The notes under the pieces were generated by a model. It was not told the DNA's origin and did no database searches. It saw only the letters and a list, made by a program, of their open reading frames with translations. The position numbers and the translations under genes were made by a program. Positions 26,311-34,851 of a DNA stretch of 64,000 nucleotides are shown one piece after another. The stretch lies in assembly GCF_045984285.3 (NCBI RefSeq), contig NZ_JBJQIK030000007.1, forward strand, positions 186,001 to 250,000. Direction: 5' to 3'. Source of the DNA: Rugamonas sp045984285. GTDB lineage: Bacteria; Pseudomonadota; Gammaproteobacteria; Burkholderiales; Burkholderiaceae_D. The stretch's first letter is position 1, and the number at the start of each line of letters is the position of its first letter.

Positions 26311-26586
26311 TTCGTAGTCCTTTCATATTGCATAGGCAAGTCGCCTGCGTGCTTGCCAAATGCAGGGAAACGAAGGGAATCAAACGGGACCGCCGAGGCG
26401 AGACAGGAAAGACAGCCGACATACAAGGCTTGTGGAAGCACGGACCCACAATACAGCAGTTTGCCCGGTTCGCCTAAGTATTTCGCGAATATTTGCCCGG
26501 CAGACGAATCATCCATGACGCTTTGCTGTCCACTGTTATGATAAAAACGCCCGGATGTGTGGGACGCAGCTGACTGGAGACTCCTC

Positions 26587-27774
26587 ATGAATGCCAATCC
26601 CCGACTCTCCGATTTCATACTAGCCAACATTGAACCTATCCTTATGGCTTGGGAGAATTTTGCGCGCACGATTGAACCGCCCGCGCTGACAATGGACGAT
26701 GAGGAGCTACGCGACCATGCGCACCAAATGCTCTGCGCCTTTGCCGAAGACATCAAAACCGCCCAGTCGGACGCGGATAGCGTTGCAAAATCCAAGGGCC
26801 TGGCAAAGCGGGGACGGCAAGACACTGCAGCAGAGATACATGCCCAGGCGCGCCTCAGGTCTGGCTATACCGTGGTGCAACTCGTATCGGAGTACCGCGC
26901 TCTTCGTTCCAGTGTCCTGACGCTGTGGAGTGCCGAGGCCGCTGACAGTTCCCGTACCAACCTCACGGACGTGACGCGTTTCAATGAGGCTGTCGATCAG
27001 GCGGTGGCTGAGTCGGTCGCCCGCTACGAGCGCCTGGTCACGCAATCGCGGAACATGTTCCTGGCGATCCTCGGGCACGATTTGCGCAACCCGCTTGGCA
27101 CACTGTTTATGGGCTCGAGCTTCATCATGCAGGCGCTCGACCTCGCTCCGAAATACGTTCTTCTTGCGACGAGAATGTTCAATAGCGCCACACGCATGGG
27201 CAAGCTGATCAATGACCTGGTTGACTTCACGCGTACGCACCTCGGCCCAGGCATCCCGATCACCCCGCGGCAGGAAAACCTGACCGTGGTCTGCGAGCAG
27301 GCGGTCAATGAGTTGCGCACATTTCATCCCGACCGCGTCATCGAACTTCGTGCCCCGGCGTCCTTGAGCGCGGTTGTCGATGGCAGCCGGCTGGCGCAAG
27401 TGCTGTCAAATCTGCTTGGCAACGCGCTTCAATACGGCAGCAAGGAGTCGCCGGTGAGTGTCGACGTCACGAGTGCTGAGGACGACATCTCCATTGCCAT
27501 CATGAATCGCGGACCGGTAATCCCGCCAGACGAGATTGCAAGCATCTTTGATCCCCTGGTACGCCTTTCGCGCATCGAGGCCGCGCCTCCAGGAGAAAGT
27601 ACGAACATGGGGATTGGGCTGTTCATCGCGCGCGAAATTGTTCATGGGCATTCAGGACGGATACACGTGCGGTCTGATGCTGATGGGACAACGTTTACCG
27701 TCACCCTTCCAAAGAAACAGAAGGGACTCCGCTCCACCGACTCGAACGGGCGCGCTGACGCGATACCGTTATGA
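26587..27774 (+). CDS. Orphan sensor histidine kinase with RsbRD-like N-terminal domain
   Basis: 395 residues from the ATG at 26587. Residues ~5-150 resemble the RsbRD N-terminal sensor fold (a soluble helical domain). The H-box FLAILGHDLRNPLG and phosphoacceptor histidine follow near residue 165, then the N box LLGNALQYG and the G2 box GIGLFIAREIVHGHSG. The G1 box reads MNRGPVIP instead of DxGxG, a variant seen in this subgroup. No membrane helix and no adjacent response regulator, so its partner is elsewhere. Divergent from the cold-shock gene. Confidence 0.88.
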   Translation: MNANPRLSDFILANIEPILMAWENFARTIEPPALTMDDEELRDHAHQMLCAFAEDIKTAQSDADSVAKSKGLAKRGRQDTAAEIHAQARLRSGYTVVQLVSEYRALRSSVLTLWSAEAADSSRTNLTDVTRFNEAVDQAVAESVARYERLVTQSRNMFLAILGHDLRNPLGTLFMGSSFIMQALDLAPKYVLLATRMFNSATRMGKLINDLVDFTRTHLGPGIPITPRQENLTVVCEQAVNELRTFHPDRVIELRAPASLSAVVDGSRLAQVLSNLLGNALQYGSKESPVSVDVTSAEDDISIAIMNRGPVIPPDEIASIFDPLVRLSRIEAAPPGESTNMGIGLFIAREIVHGHSGRIHVRSDADGTTFTVTLPKKQKGLRSTDSNGRADAIPL

Positions 27775-27794
27775 GCGCGCCGTAGATATAGATA

Positions 27795-27814
27795 CACCAT
27801 CCACTTGGATGGTG
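27795..27814. repeat. Perfect 8-bp inverted repeat before the ribbon-helix-helix gene
   Basis: CACCATCC-ACTT-GGATGGTG between the kinase stop and the ribosome-binding site of the next gene. There is no T run, so an operator is more likely than a terminator; RHH proteins commonly bind such sites in their own promoters. Confidence 0.5.
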
Positions 27815-27846
27815 CCAGTATGGTCGCTCATATCCAGGAGCTGCCA

Positions 27847-28278
27847 ATGCCAGAACTGAAGTCCCGCCTTGCCGAGTCCGAGAAGATTACGATCAACCTC
27901 ATGCCTGTCGACCTCGGACAGATTGACTTGCTGGTCCAGCAAGGCTTCTATTCCAACCGCACCGACCTTATCCGGACTGCGGTGCGCAACCAGCTCAGCC
28001 AGCATGCGGAAGCGGTACGCCGCACCGTGGAGCGGGATGAACTCGTGCTCGGGCTCCTCGCGTACAGCCGCGCTGACCTTGAGGCGGTGCAAACGCGCGG
28101 AGACATGCTCTCACTCCGCGTCCTGGGGCTGCTCACCATTGCGGACGACGTACCGGCGGCGCTGGCGGCAGCAACAATTCGTTCGGTGACAGTTCTGGGC
28201 GCGCTACATGCCCCCACGGCCGTTCGCGCTGCTCTGGCCGGACGGATCAATCGCGAATCAACGCACTACCACCCATAA
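27847..28278 (+). CDS. Ribbon-helix-helix (CopG-like) DNA-binding protein
   Basis: 143 residues from the ATG at 27847, chosen because AGGAG sits 6 bases upstream; an in-frame ATG at 27805 has no such site. Residues ~13-50 (KITINLMPVDLGQIDLLVQQ, then GFYSNRTDLIRTAVRNQL) fit an RHH domain: a DNA-contacting beta strand followed by two helices. The C-terminal ~90 residues are unrecognised and rich in leucine and alanine. It lies 8 bp before the PHB-depolymerase-family gene, so it probably regulates that operon. Confidence 0.8.
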   Translation: MPELKSRLAESEKITINLMPVDLGQIDLLVQQGFYSNRTDLIRTAVRNQLSQHAEAVRRTVERDELVLGLLAYSRADLEAVQTRGDMLSLRVLGLLTIADDVPAALAAATIRSVTVLGALHAPTAVRAALAGRINRESTHYHP

Positions 28279-28286
28279 AGGCACAC

Positions 28287-29549
28287 ATGAAACCCTATAC
28301 GGCATTGATGGCAAAGCTGCAGCAGGCAACACAACAGCTGATGAAGGAGGGACCGCTCGCGGCCACCGCGGCCATCCAGGATGCGCTCGCCAATCCCGAT
28401 GCGGACAACGCGCCCGCAGCAAGCCGAAGCCCGCCCACGCCGCAGATGAAAAATCTGAACGCCGCCCCGGCATGGGCCCACGCGCCGGCGGCCGATCGAA
28501 CGCGCCGGGACGAGCCGTCGGCGGCACGCACGAACCAGGCCCCCGGCACAGCGGCGATAGCCGAAGTGCCGGACCTCGCTGCGCTGCGAAGGCAAGCTGG
28601 CATCACCCTGCCAAAAGGGAGCCCGCTGCCAGCAGCCACGAAGCGGCGCGCACGTTCTCCTGCACCGCCGTTACCTGCTGGCGCACGCTATCTCGCACTC
28701 AGCTACGAAGGCGCGGCGGACCAGCGCGACTATAAGCTGTACATTCCAGGCAGCTACGCCGGACAAGCCCTACCGTTGCTGGTGATGCTGCATGGCTGCA
28801 CGCAGGATGCCGACGACTTCGCCGCGGGCACCCGTATGAATCTGCTGGCGGAAGAAGCGGGCTGTCTTGTCGTCTGGCCCCAGCAAGCGGTGCATGCCAA
28901 TAGCTCACGCTGCTGGAACTGGTTCAATACGGCGGACCAGCAGCGTGGCAAGGGCGAGCCTGCGCTGATCGCAGGCATTATCCAGCAGGTGATGGCCAGT
29001 CACGCGGTGGATCCCGCGCGTATAAGTATCGCCGGGCTGTCTGCCGGCGGGGCAATGGCGGCGGTGGTCGCTGCAGTGTACCCGGAACTTTTCCACGCCG
29101 TCGGCGTGCATTCCGGCCTGCCCTTCGGTGCAGCACGCGACCTGCCCTCCGCCTTACAGTCGATGCGGGCCGGGGCGCAAGGGAAACACAGGCGGGCAGC
29201 CGGACCGAAAGTCATCGTTTTTCATGGCGACCGGGATGCAACGGTACATCCCTCCAACGGGCAACACATCGTGACAGGATCCGTCTCGTCCGAGTGCGGC
29301 ATGGCGCCTGAGTCGGAAACGAAGAAGGCGCCGGGAGGGCGAAAATACACACGGCACGTGTACCGCGGCGAGGACGCCAGCGTTATGGCGGAGCACTGGG
29401 TGATACACGGCGCAGGCCACGCCTGGGCAGGCGGCAGCGCGGCCGGCACTTTTACCGACTGCGCAGGCCCCGATGCCAGCCGCGCCATGCTGCAGTTCTT
29501 CGACATGCTCCGAGCACCGGCAGCCGAGCAGCAGGGACAACGCTGCTGA
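28287..29549 (+). CDS. PHB depolymerase family esterase
   Basis: 420 residues. The first ~130 residues are alanine/proline-rich and low in complexity, starting MKPYTALMAKLQQATQQLMK; there is no signal peptide. The alpha/beta-hydrolase core (about 140-405) has MLHGCTQDADDFA, the nucleophile elbow GLSAGG, the aspartate loop FHGDRDATV and the histidine motif IHGAGHAW, so the triad is complete. Members hydrolyse polyhydroxybutyrate or feruloyl/acetyl esters. Absence of a signal sequence suggests a cytoplasmic substrate such as intracellular PHB; this is inference. Confidence 0.87.
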   Translation: MKPYTALMAKLQQATQQLMKEGPLAATAAIQDALANPDADNAPAASRSPPTPQMKNLNAAPAWAHAPAADRTRRDEPSAARTNQAPGTAAIAEVPDLAALRRQAGITLPKGSPLPAATKRRARSPAPPLPAGARYLALSYEGAADQRDYKLYIPGSYAGQALPLLVMLHGCTQDADDFAAGTRMNLLAEEAGCLVVWPQQAVHANSSRCWNWFNTADQQRGKGEPALIAGIIQQVMASHAVDPARISIAGLSAGGAMAAVVAAVYPELFHAVGVHSGLPFGAARDLPSALQSMRAGAQGKHRRAAGPKVIVFHGDRDATVHPSNGQHIVTGSVSSECGMAPESETKKAPGGRKYTRHVYRGEDASVMAEHWVIHGAGHAWAGGSAAGTFTDCAGPDASRAMLQFFDMLRAPAAEQQGQRC

Positions 29550-29666
29550 GTGCTTGGCCTGCCTGGATGCTGAGCGCCCGATTGAAAGTTTGAAGCATTG
29601 GGAAGACTTGGGCGTATAGTGCATCAATCCGTTTGCTTCACCAACCGCAAAGTGCAGAATCTGGGC

Positions 29667-30161
29667 ATGACCAATACGAATGCCGGCGACCGCCGCATGA
29701 ATGTCCGGGCAAGGGCCGTGGTCGACGCCGCGGTACGCGTCCAAACGCTCTGGGGAACAACGCGCGCCTGGAACTATGCGCGCGCTTACCAGATCGATGC
29801 GCAGACCCTGTTACGGATATTTTCGGCAGGTCAGCCGCGAAGGAGTCCATGTCCTGTGCCGGTGGAACATGAGCTGCAGGTCGCATTGGATATCCTGGAT
29901 CAGCGGGGCAGTATCGACTCGTACAAGGCCAAGCCATTCCTGACTTCGTGCCCGCGAACCGACCGGCTAACGGCCTATGCGTGCGATCGCGCGATAAGCC
30001 TGCTCGATACGCATGGGCGTGCATTCAGTATGGCGCTGTTACGCCTCTACCATGTGAAAACTCCAACCATACTTCGGGTGCTGGACTCTGATACGCGGCG
30101 ACCCGCTTCACAGCCTTTCACCGGGGCCTCTTCTTTCACGCCCACGATACGTGCCAGTTGA
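29667..30161 (+). CDS. Unknown protein, copy A of a paralogous pair
   Basis: 164 residues from the ATG at 29667; ATGs at 29598 and 29697 are alternatives. I do not recognise a named domain. It shares two blocks with the protein at 30825-31277. The N-terminal block is VDAAVRVQTLWGTTRAWNYA against VDAGIRVNTLWGCVSAWHYM. The C-terminal block is CDRAISLLDTHG...LLRLYHVKTPTILRVL against CERAIVFAETHG...MLRIYGLKTATVMRVL. The linker between blocks is variable. No signal peptide or membrane helix; predicted mostly helical. A TATAGT box sits at 29615-29620. Confidence 0.68.
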   Translation: MTNTNAGDRRMNVRARAVVDAAVRVQTLWGTTRAWNYARAYQIDAQTLLRIFSAGQPRRSPCPVPVEHELQVALDILDQRGSIDSYKAKPFLTSCPRTDRLTAYACDRAISLLDTHGRAFSMALLRLYHVKTPTILRVLDSDTRRPASQPFTGASSFTPTIRAS

Positions 30162-30588
30162 CACCCGGCGCTCGACCGTTGGAATGCGGCGTGGAAGTGC
30201 ATTGCCGAGCGGACGAGCCGAGGGGCTCCCGCTGTTGTTTTCGGACGAGGTGGTCGGGATTCGTTCGGGGATGCCGTTGCTCTTCGGGTTCATTACCAGC
30301 CCAAAGCTTTAGAGTACCTCTTTCCTTAAATTGATCCTGTCATTCAAAGGCCTGCCGGCTTGTAGGCGAAGAGCTAGCGATGGTGCCGCGAAAATACCAT
30401 CCCGTGCACGGATTCAATGGTGCGTGCGATCCACAGGTGTATAGTGATTCACGCCCCGCACACCTCCAAGCTCAGTCTCACTCTGTTTTGTCAGCTGCGA
30501 CAATCCCTGTCTGATCCTGTTCCTTCGGCACGACGTTCGTGGCCATGCCCAAGCTCGGGCCGCAGTGCACTGACAACAGAAGAACCAT
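30162..30588. other. Intergenic region between the two paralogues
   Basis: 427 bp without a supported gene. It contains a possible -10 box TATAGT (30440-30445), in the same GTATAGTG or TGTATAGTG context seen upstream of copy A (29615-29620). Nothing else recognised. Confidence 0.4.
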
Positions 30589-30816
30589 ATGATTACGCCG
30601 CACAAGCACTTCACCAAGCCCTCAAAACTGCCCGAAACACCCGCACACCGCGTTCGTCGTGACGCGGACCTGGCCGATATCGGCCGACGATCGAACTGTA
30701 TCGAAGAGATTGGCGGGATCGCCCAGCGGTCCGCCTCCTTGATCGATGATGGAGTCAACGCGGTTGAGGCAAGTGAAGAGCGAATAGCAGCGTTCGAAGC
30801 ACAATCGATGCGCTAG
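30589..30816 (+). CDS. Small hypothetical protein (75 residues)
   Basis: Frame starting MITPHKHFTKPSKLPETPAH after AGAAGAACC, ending 8 bp before copy B. The C-terminal half (IEEIGGIAQRSASLIDDGVN, then AVEASEERIAAFEAQSMR) is predicted to be one long helix. No family recognised. The close spacing to the next gene suggests a shared transcript. Confidence 0.45.
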   Translation: MITPHKHFTKPSKLPETPAHRVRRDADLADIGRRSNCIEEIGGIAQRSASLIDDGVNAVEASEERIAAFEAQSMR

Positions 30817-30824
30817 GACGAGCG

Positions 30825-31277
30825 ATGGCCGAGAAGCGGAACGACACCAGATGCGCTGTGTTTGTGGATGCCGGTATCCGGGTCAACACTTTATGGGGAT
30901 GCGTATCCGCATGGCACTACATGAGGCAGCGCGGGGTGGAGCGGGACGTAGCGTTTCGCGTGCTTTCCCCCCTTGGTATTCACCGGTCAACGGATGCTCC
31001 GCACCCCGCAGCGAGGGACAAACTGGCCGCTCAACCTGACACCGGGACAGATCATGAAGATGTATTGAGACGTGTGCGCGACAAAATGGATGTTCCGCAG
31101 TCCCGAAGATCAAATGAGGTGACAGCAGCCGTATGCGAACGCGCTATCGTCTTCGCTGAAACCCACGGCACCCAGTATGCAGAGAGCATGCTGCGCATTT
31201 ACGGATTAAAGACTGCGACCGTGATGCGCGTCCTGTTCGAGCCACGATCACGCCGCCGCAGTCGCCACCGAACATGA
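30825..31277 (+). CDS. Unknown protein, copy B of a paralogous pair
   Basis: 150 residues. It shares with copy A (29667-30161) an N-terminal block VDAGIRVNTLWGCVSAWHYM and a C-terminal block TAAVCERAIVFAETHG...MLRIYGLKTATVMRVL. Invariant between the copies are VDA, RV.TLWG, AW.Y, C.RAI, THG, LR.Y and KT.T..RVL. A basic tail (EPRSRRRSRHRT) ends the protein. The conserved Trp/His/Arg pattern suggests a real folded domain, but I cannot name it. Confidence 0.7.
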   Translation: MAEKRNDTRCAVFVDAGIRVNTLWGCVSAWHYMRQRGVERDVAFRVLSPLGIHRSTDAPHPAARDKLAAQPDTGTDHEDVLRRVRDKMDVPQSRRSNEVTAAVCERAIVFAETHGTQYAESMLRIYGLKTATVMRVLFEPRSRRRSRHRT

Positions 31278-31295
31278 GAATCAACAGAAAGTAAT

Positions 31296-31523
31296 ATGTC
31301 CACACAACGCTACAGAGGCTATTTCATCAATGTTCAGTCTTCACTGGCCCCCGACTACTCGTACCGAACCTTGATCACTTCTGCTGACGGAAGCCCAATC
31401 CAGCACGGAGTCGCGCTCGCGAGCACACGATCATTCCTGAGCCAGGTCACAGCCGAAGATGATGCATTTTCGGGCGCCCGGGCCTGGATAGAGGCGCATC
31501 CAGCCGATTGGAAATGGCGCTAG
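31296..31523 (+). CDS. Small hypothetical protein (75 residues)
   Basis: MSTQRYRGYFINVQSSLAPD to IEAHPADWKWR, 18 bp after copy B. The alternating pattern (YRGYFINVQSS..YSYRTLITSADG..IQHGVAL) suggests a small beta sheet followed by a helix (EDDAFSGARAWIEAHP). No name recognised; protein-like composition and operon position support it. Confidence 0.55.
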   Translation: MSTQRYRGYFINVQSSLAPDYSYRTLITSADGSPIQHGVALASTRSFLSQVTAEDDAFSGARAWIEAHPADWKWR

Positions 31524-31652
31524 CGAACGAGCCGGCCAGGCTTCAGTCCAGGTCTTCGCATGACAACTCACTGGTGCCTGTACCTGGCCCACCTTGTGGC
31601 GCTTGCGCACAGCTTTAACTGCTTTCCACGCCCACCACTGCCAGTATCGCGC

Positions 31653-31690
31653 AAAAAAAAAGCGGTGGCCTGTTGCCAGGACCACCGCAA
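31653..31690 (-). terminator. Intrinsic terminator of the ter-like operon
   Basis: GCGGTGG-CCTG / CAGG-A-CCACCGC stem with a TTGC loop and one bulge (31662-31688). Read on the minus strand it is followed by a run of nine T. It lies about 60 bp after the stop of the TerD gene at 31747. Confidence 0.85.
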
Positions 31691-31746
31691 AGGGAAGCGC
31701 GCCATGGGGCAGGCGCCTGTGAAACTCCTTACGTACTACCTATTCC

Positions 31747-32328
31747 TTACAGATGCTGCGCAATCTGCGGCAGCAGCTCGTCAAACGTGCGGCCAAGGCC
31801 GTTCTCGCCGATGGCATGCATCTTCCACTCGCCGTTATGGCGGTACAGCTTGGCCATGATCTGCGCGTTGTGCTGGCCCTGAACCGACAGGTTGAAGCGG
31901 GCTACTTCCTTGCCGTTCTCCGCGCTCACCAGGCGGCAGTAGGCGTTTTCCACCTGCGCGAAGCTCTGGCCGGTGAAGCTGTTCACCGTGAATACGATGC
32001 TACGCACATTGTCCGGCACCGACTGCAGCGCCACATTGATCTGCTCATCGTCGCCGTCGCCGGCGCCGGTGCGGTTATCGCCGCTGTGGAACACGCTGCC
32101 GTCGCGGCTCTTGAGCTGGCGGAACCACACCACGTCCAGCGGCTTGTTGGCGTCATCGAACAGCACGCAGGATGCGTCCAGGTCGATGTCGGCACTCTTC
32201 GCGCCGAAGCCGAGGAAGCCCTTGCTCTTCACGGCATCCCAGCCCAGGCCCATCACCACGCGGTTCAGGGAGCCGCCGGCTTCCTTGTCCAGCGAGATCT
32301 TCTGGCCCTTGGTCAAATTGACTGACAT
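31747..32328 (-). CDS. TerD-family stress protein (first copy)
   Basis: 193 residues, a full TerD domain: starts SVNLTKGQKISLDKEAGG, has the acidic calcium-binding segment DIDLDASCVLFD and the signature HSGDNRTGAGDGDDEQINV. TerD-family proteins are small cytoplasmic calcium-binding proteins linked to tellurite, phage and envelope stress. It is the last gene of a four-gene minus-strand cluster. It is closer to TerZ-type sequences than is the other copy at 33044; that is an impression from the N-terminus, not a measured distance. Confidence 0.92.
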   Translation of the reverse strand: MSVNLTKGQKISLDKEAGGSLNRVVMGLGWDAVKSKGFLGFGAKSADIDLDASCVLFDDANKPLDVVWFRQLKSRDGSVFHSGDNRTGAGDGDDEQINVALQSVPDNVRSIVFTVNSFTGQSFAQVENAYCRLVSAENGKEVARFNLSVQGQHNAQIMAKLYRHNGEWKMHAIGENGLGRTFDELLPQIAQHL

Positions 32329-32341
32329 TGCATTACTCCTT

Positions 32342-33040
32342 TCATTGGCGGCCGCGCGACAGCCAGGCGACGAAATTGTCGCGGTTGCGCGAGCACACCA
32401 GAATCTTTCCTGCGCCGGAGAAGCGGAGCACCATGCCCTCGCCGCTCGTGACGCTGTTCACCAGGTTGCCCAGCAGGCCACCGCCGCTACGGCCGGTTGT
32501 CACCGAAATCTCGTAGTGCAGCGAACTGTCCCAGCACACCACATGGGCGTTGTCGATGACGACGTCCTTGCCCGGCTCCACCTCCAGCTGGGAGATCGAA
32601 CCGAAGCCCGATACCACCAACTGGCCGCTGCCCTGCGTCTCCGTGATGAAGAAGCCGCCGCTCTGGCCGAAGATCGCATTGCCGATGTTCTGCGTGCGCA
32701 CCTTCAGGTCTACCCCGAAGGTGGCCGCCACAAAGGCGCCGTCGCTGATCAGGTACTGGCGCGGACCGACGTCGATCACCTGCATCGCACCCGGCAGGGT
32801 TGGCGACAGCAGGCAGTCGCCGTCGCCGCGCACCGCTTCGATGTGCTGCTGGAAGAAAGATTCGCCGTTGGCGAAGGTGCGCATCAGCGCCGCACCCAGG
32901 CCGCCTTGCATGCGGCCCTTCAGTTCCAGCGTGGACTCCATCATCACCATCGCGTTGGATTCGCAGTAGATCTTGTCTCCCTGCTTCAGTCCCACATGGA
33001 GGAAGGGATCCACATCACCCGTTACGGTAAAAGTTGGCAT
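32342..33040 (-). CDS. AIM24 / TIGR00266 family protein
   Basis: 232 residues of the AIM24-type beta fold (MPTFTVTGDVDPFLHVGLKQGDKIYCESNAMVMM). It has glycine-rich turns (GQSGGFFITETQGSGQLVVSGFG). The family is widespread and poorly characterised; bacterial members are often found beside TerD genes. It is sandwiched between two TerD genes with gaps of 13 and 3 bp, so cotranscription is almost certain. No signal peptide. Confidence 0.9.
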   Translation of the reverse strand: MPTFTVTGDVDPFLHVGLKQGDKIYCESNAMVMMESTLELKGRMQGGLGAALMRTFANGESFFQQHIEAVRGDGDCLLSPTLPGAMQVIDVGPRQYLISDGAFVAATFGVDLKVRTQNIGNAIFGQSGGFFITETQGSGQLVVSGFGSISQLEVEPGKDVVIDNAHVVCWDSSLHYEISVTTGRSGGGLLGNLVNSVTSGEGMVLRFSGAGKILVCSRNRDNFVAWLSRGRQ

Positions 33041-33043
33041 GGC

Positions 33044-33619
33044 TTATACGCTCACGCCGAAGGACGAAGCCAGCGCACCCAGACCGCCCTTGTAGCCCTG
33101 GCCCACGGCCTTGAACTTCCAGTCGGCGCCGTTGCGGTACACCTCGCCGAACACCAGCGCGGTTTCCGTGGAGCCGTCTTCCGACAGGTCGAAGCGTGCG
33201 ATCTCGGTGCCGCCCGCCGCATTCACGCAGCGCACGAAGGCTTTCTGCACCTGGCCGAAATTCTGGCGGCGCGCATCGGCGTCGTGGATCGTGACGCAGA
33301 TCGCAATGCGCTCCACGCCGGCAGGCACCTTGCTCAGGTCGATGTTGACGGTTTCGTCGTCGCCTTCGCCGGCACCGGTGCGGTTGTCGCCGCTGTGCAC
33401 CACCGAACCATCGCTCGATTTCAGGTTGTTGTAGAAGATGAAGTCCTGGTCGGCGCGCACTTTGCCGTCCGCTTTCAGCAGGAAGGCCGAGCTGTCGATG
33501 TCGAAGGCTGCGCCGTCGGTGGCCCGCACGTCCCAGCCCAGGCCGACCGTCAGCTTGGACAGCCCGGGGGCTTCCTTGCTCAGGTTAACGTTACCGCCTT
33601 TTTGCAGACTGATTGCCAT
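33044..33619 (-). CDS. TerD-family stress protein (second copy)
   Basis: 191 residues with the TerD signatures AISLQKGGNVNLSKEAPG, FDIDSSAFLL and HSGDNRTGAGEGDDETVNI. It is closest to TerD/TerE-like members. It is followed after 3 bp by the AIM24 gene and preceded by the DUF475 membrane protein. Confidence 0.93.
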   Translation of the reverse strand: MAISLQKGGNVNLSKEAPGLSKLTVGLGWDVRATDGAAFDIDSSAFLLKADGKVRADQDFIFYNNLKSSDGSVVHSGDNRTGAGEGDDETVNIDLSKVPAGVERIAICVTIHDADARRQNFGQVQKAFVRCVNAAGGTEIARFDLSEDGSTETALVFGEVYRNGADWKFKAVGQGYKGGLGALASSFGVSV

Positions 33620-33701
33620 TTGTCTTACTCCTTGTGTTGTCAGACACCTTGCATGCGCGGCAGGCTGGTGTCTAAAGCGCGCCGCGTTTTCTGTACCGCC
33701 C

Positions 33702-34751
33702 TTACGCGCTCAGCGCCAGGGCTTCCTGTTTTTTACGATGCTGCACCGAGGACCACAGCGAGGCGAGGATGAAGGCCACGCCAATCAGGCCGGTGAAGAT
33801 CTCGGGAATATGGAACTTCATACTCGCCAGCATGATCACTGCCAGGATGCCGATCGCATAGTGCGCGCCGTGCTCCAGGTAGACGAATTCGTCGAGCGTG
33901 CCTTTGTGCACCAGGAACACCGTCATCGAACGCACGAACATTGCGCCAATCGCCAGGCCGAGCATGATGATCACGACGTCGGAGGTGATGGCGAACGCGC
34001 CGATCACGCCGTCGAAGCTGAACGATGCATCCAGCACTTCCAGGTAGAGGAAGCCGCCGATACCGCCGCGCTTCACCATGTCGCCGACATTGCCGCCGCT
34101 CGCGTCTTCCTTCTCCAGCAGGTTCGAGATCGCATCCACGCCAACGTAGATCAGCACACCCCACAGGCCGGAAATCAGCACCACCAGCTTCTGGCCCTCA
34201 GGCACAAAGCTCATGCAGCCCAGCAGCGCGCCCAGGGCGATCATCACGGAGATCGAGGACACCTTGCCCAGCGAACCCAGTTTTTTCTCGACATTGCCCA
34301 GCCAGTGCGTTTCCTTCTCGTGGTCGAAGATGAAGTTCAGGAACACGAGCAGCAGGAAGATGCCGCCGAAGGCCGCCACTTCAGCGTGGTGGTCGGTCAG
34401 GTGGCGCGAATACTCTTCAGGGTTGTTCAGCGCCAGCGTCCACACATCCATCAGGCCGATATCGGCCGCCACCGCCACAATCACCAGCGGGAACAGCAGG
34501 CGCATACCGAAGACGGCGATGATGATGCCGAGGCCGAGGAACAGCTTCTGCCAGAACTCGTCCCAGCCCTTCAGCACGGACGCGTTAACCACCGCGTTGT
34601 CGAAGGAGAGCGACACTTCCATAATGCCGAGAATGACGGCAATGCCCAGTGCCGACATCAGGCCGGTGATGCCCGCTTTCTCGTAACCCCACCAGCCGGC
34701 GATCGCCAGGCAGATAAAAGTCACCAGGAAGGAAATCCTGAAGTACTTCAT
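33702..34751 (-). CDS. DUF475 membrane protein (TerC superfamily)
   Basis: 349 residues with about eight or nine membrane helices. The TerC-superfamily motif EVSLSFDNAVVN near residue 45 and a second related half with EVLDASFSFDGVIGAF are present. The conserved acidic residues in these helices fit a metal-ion transporter, and TerC relatives export Mn2+ or load metals onto exported proteins. It is the first gene of the TerD-AIM24-TerD cluster. Confidence 0.9.
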   Translation of the reverse strand: MKYFRISFLVTFICLAIAGWWGYEKAGITGLMSALGIAVILGIMEVSLSFDNAVVNASVLKGWDEFWQKLFLGLGIIIAVFGMRLLFPLVIVAVAADIGLMDVWTLALNNPEEYSRHLTDHHAEVAAFGGIFLLLVFLNFIFDHEKETHWLGNVEKKLGSLGKVSSISVMIALGALLGCMSFVPEGQKLVVLISGLWGVLIYVGVDAISNLLEKEDASGGNVGDMVKRGGIGGFLYLEVLDASFSFDGVIGAFAITSDVVIIMLGLAIGAMFVRSMTVFLVHKGTLDEFVYLEHGAHYAIGILAVIMLASMKFHIPEIFTGLIGVAFILASLWSSVQHRKKQEALALSA

Positions 34752-34851
34752 GCGTAACCTCTTTTGTTTGATCTATGTCACGCAGTGTAAGGAAAACATG
34801 GCAATTGAAAAATAGAAGATAATCTGAACTTCACTTCGTAAAAACCGAACC

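Noticed and set aside
26307..26513. A 69-codon minus-strand frame (MDDSSAGQIFAKYLGEPGKL...) that overlaps the cspA start by ATGA
   Set aside because: It lies in the csp leader, has no Shine-Dalgarno and no similarity I recognise. A leader peptide is possible but unsupported.
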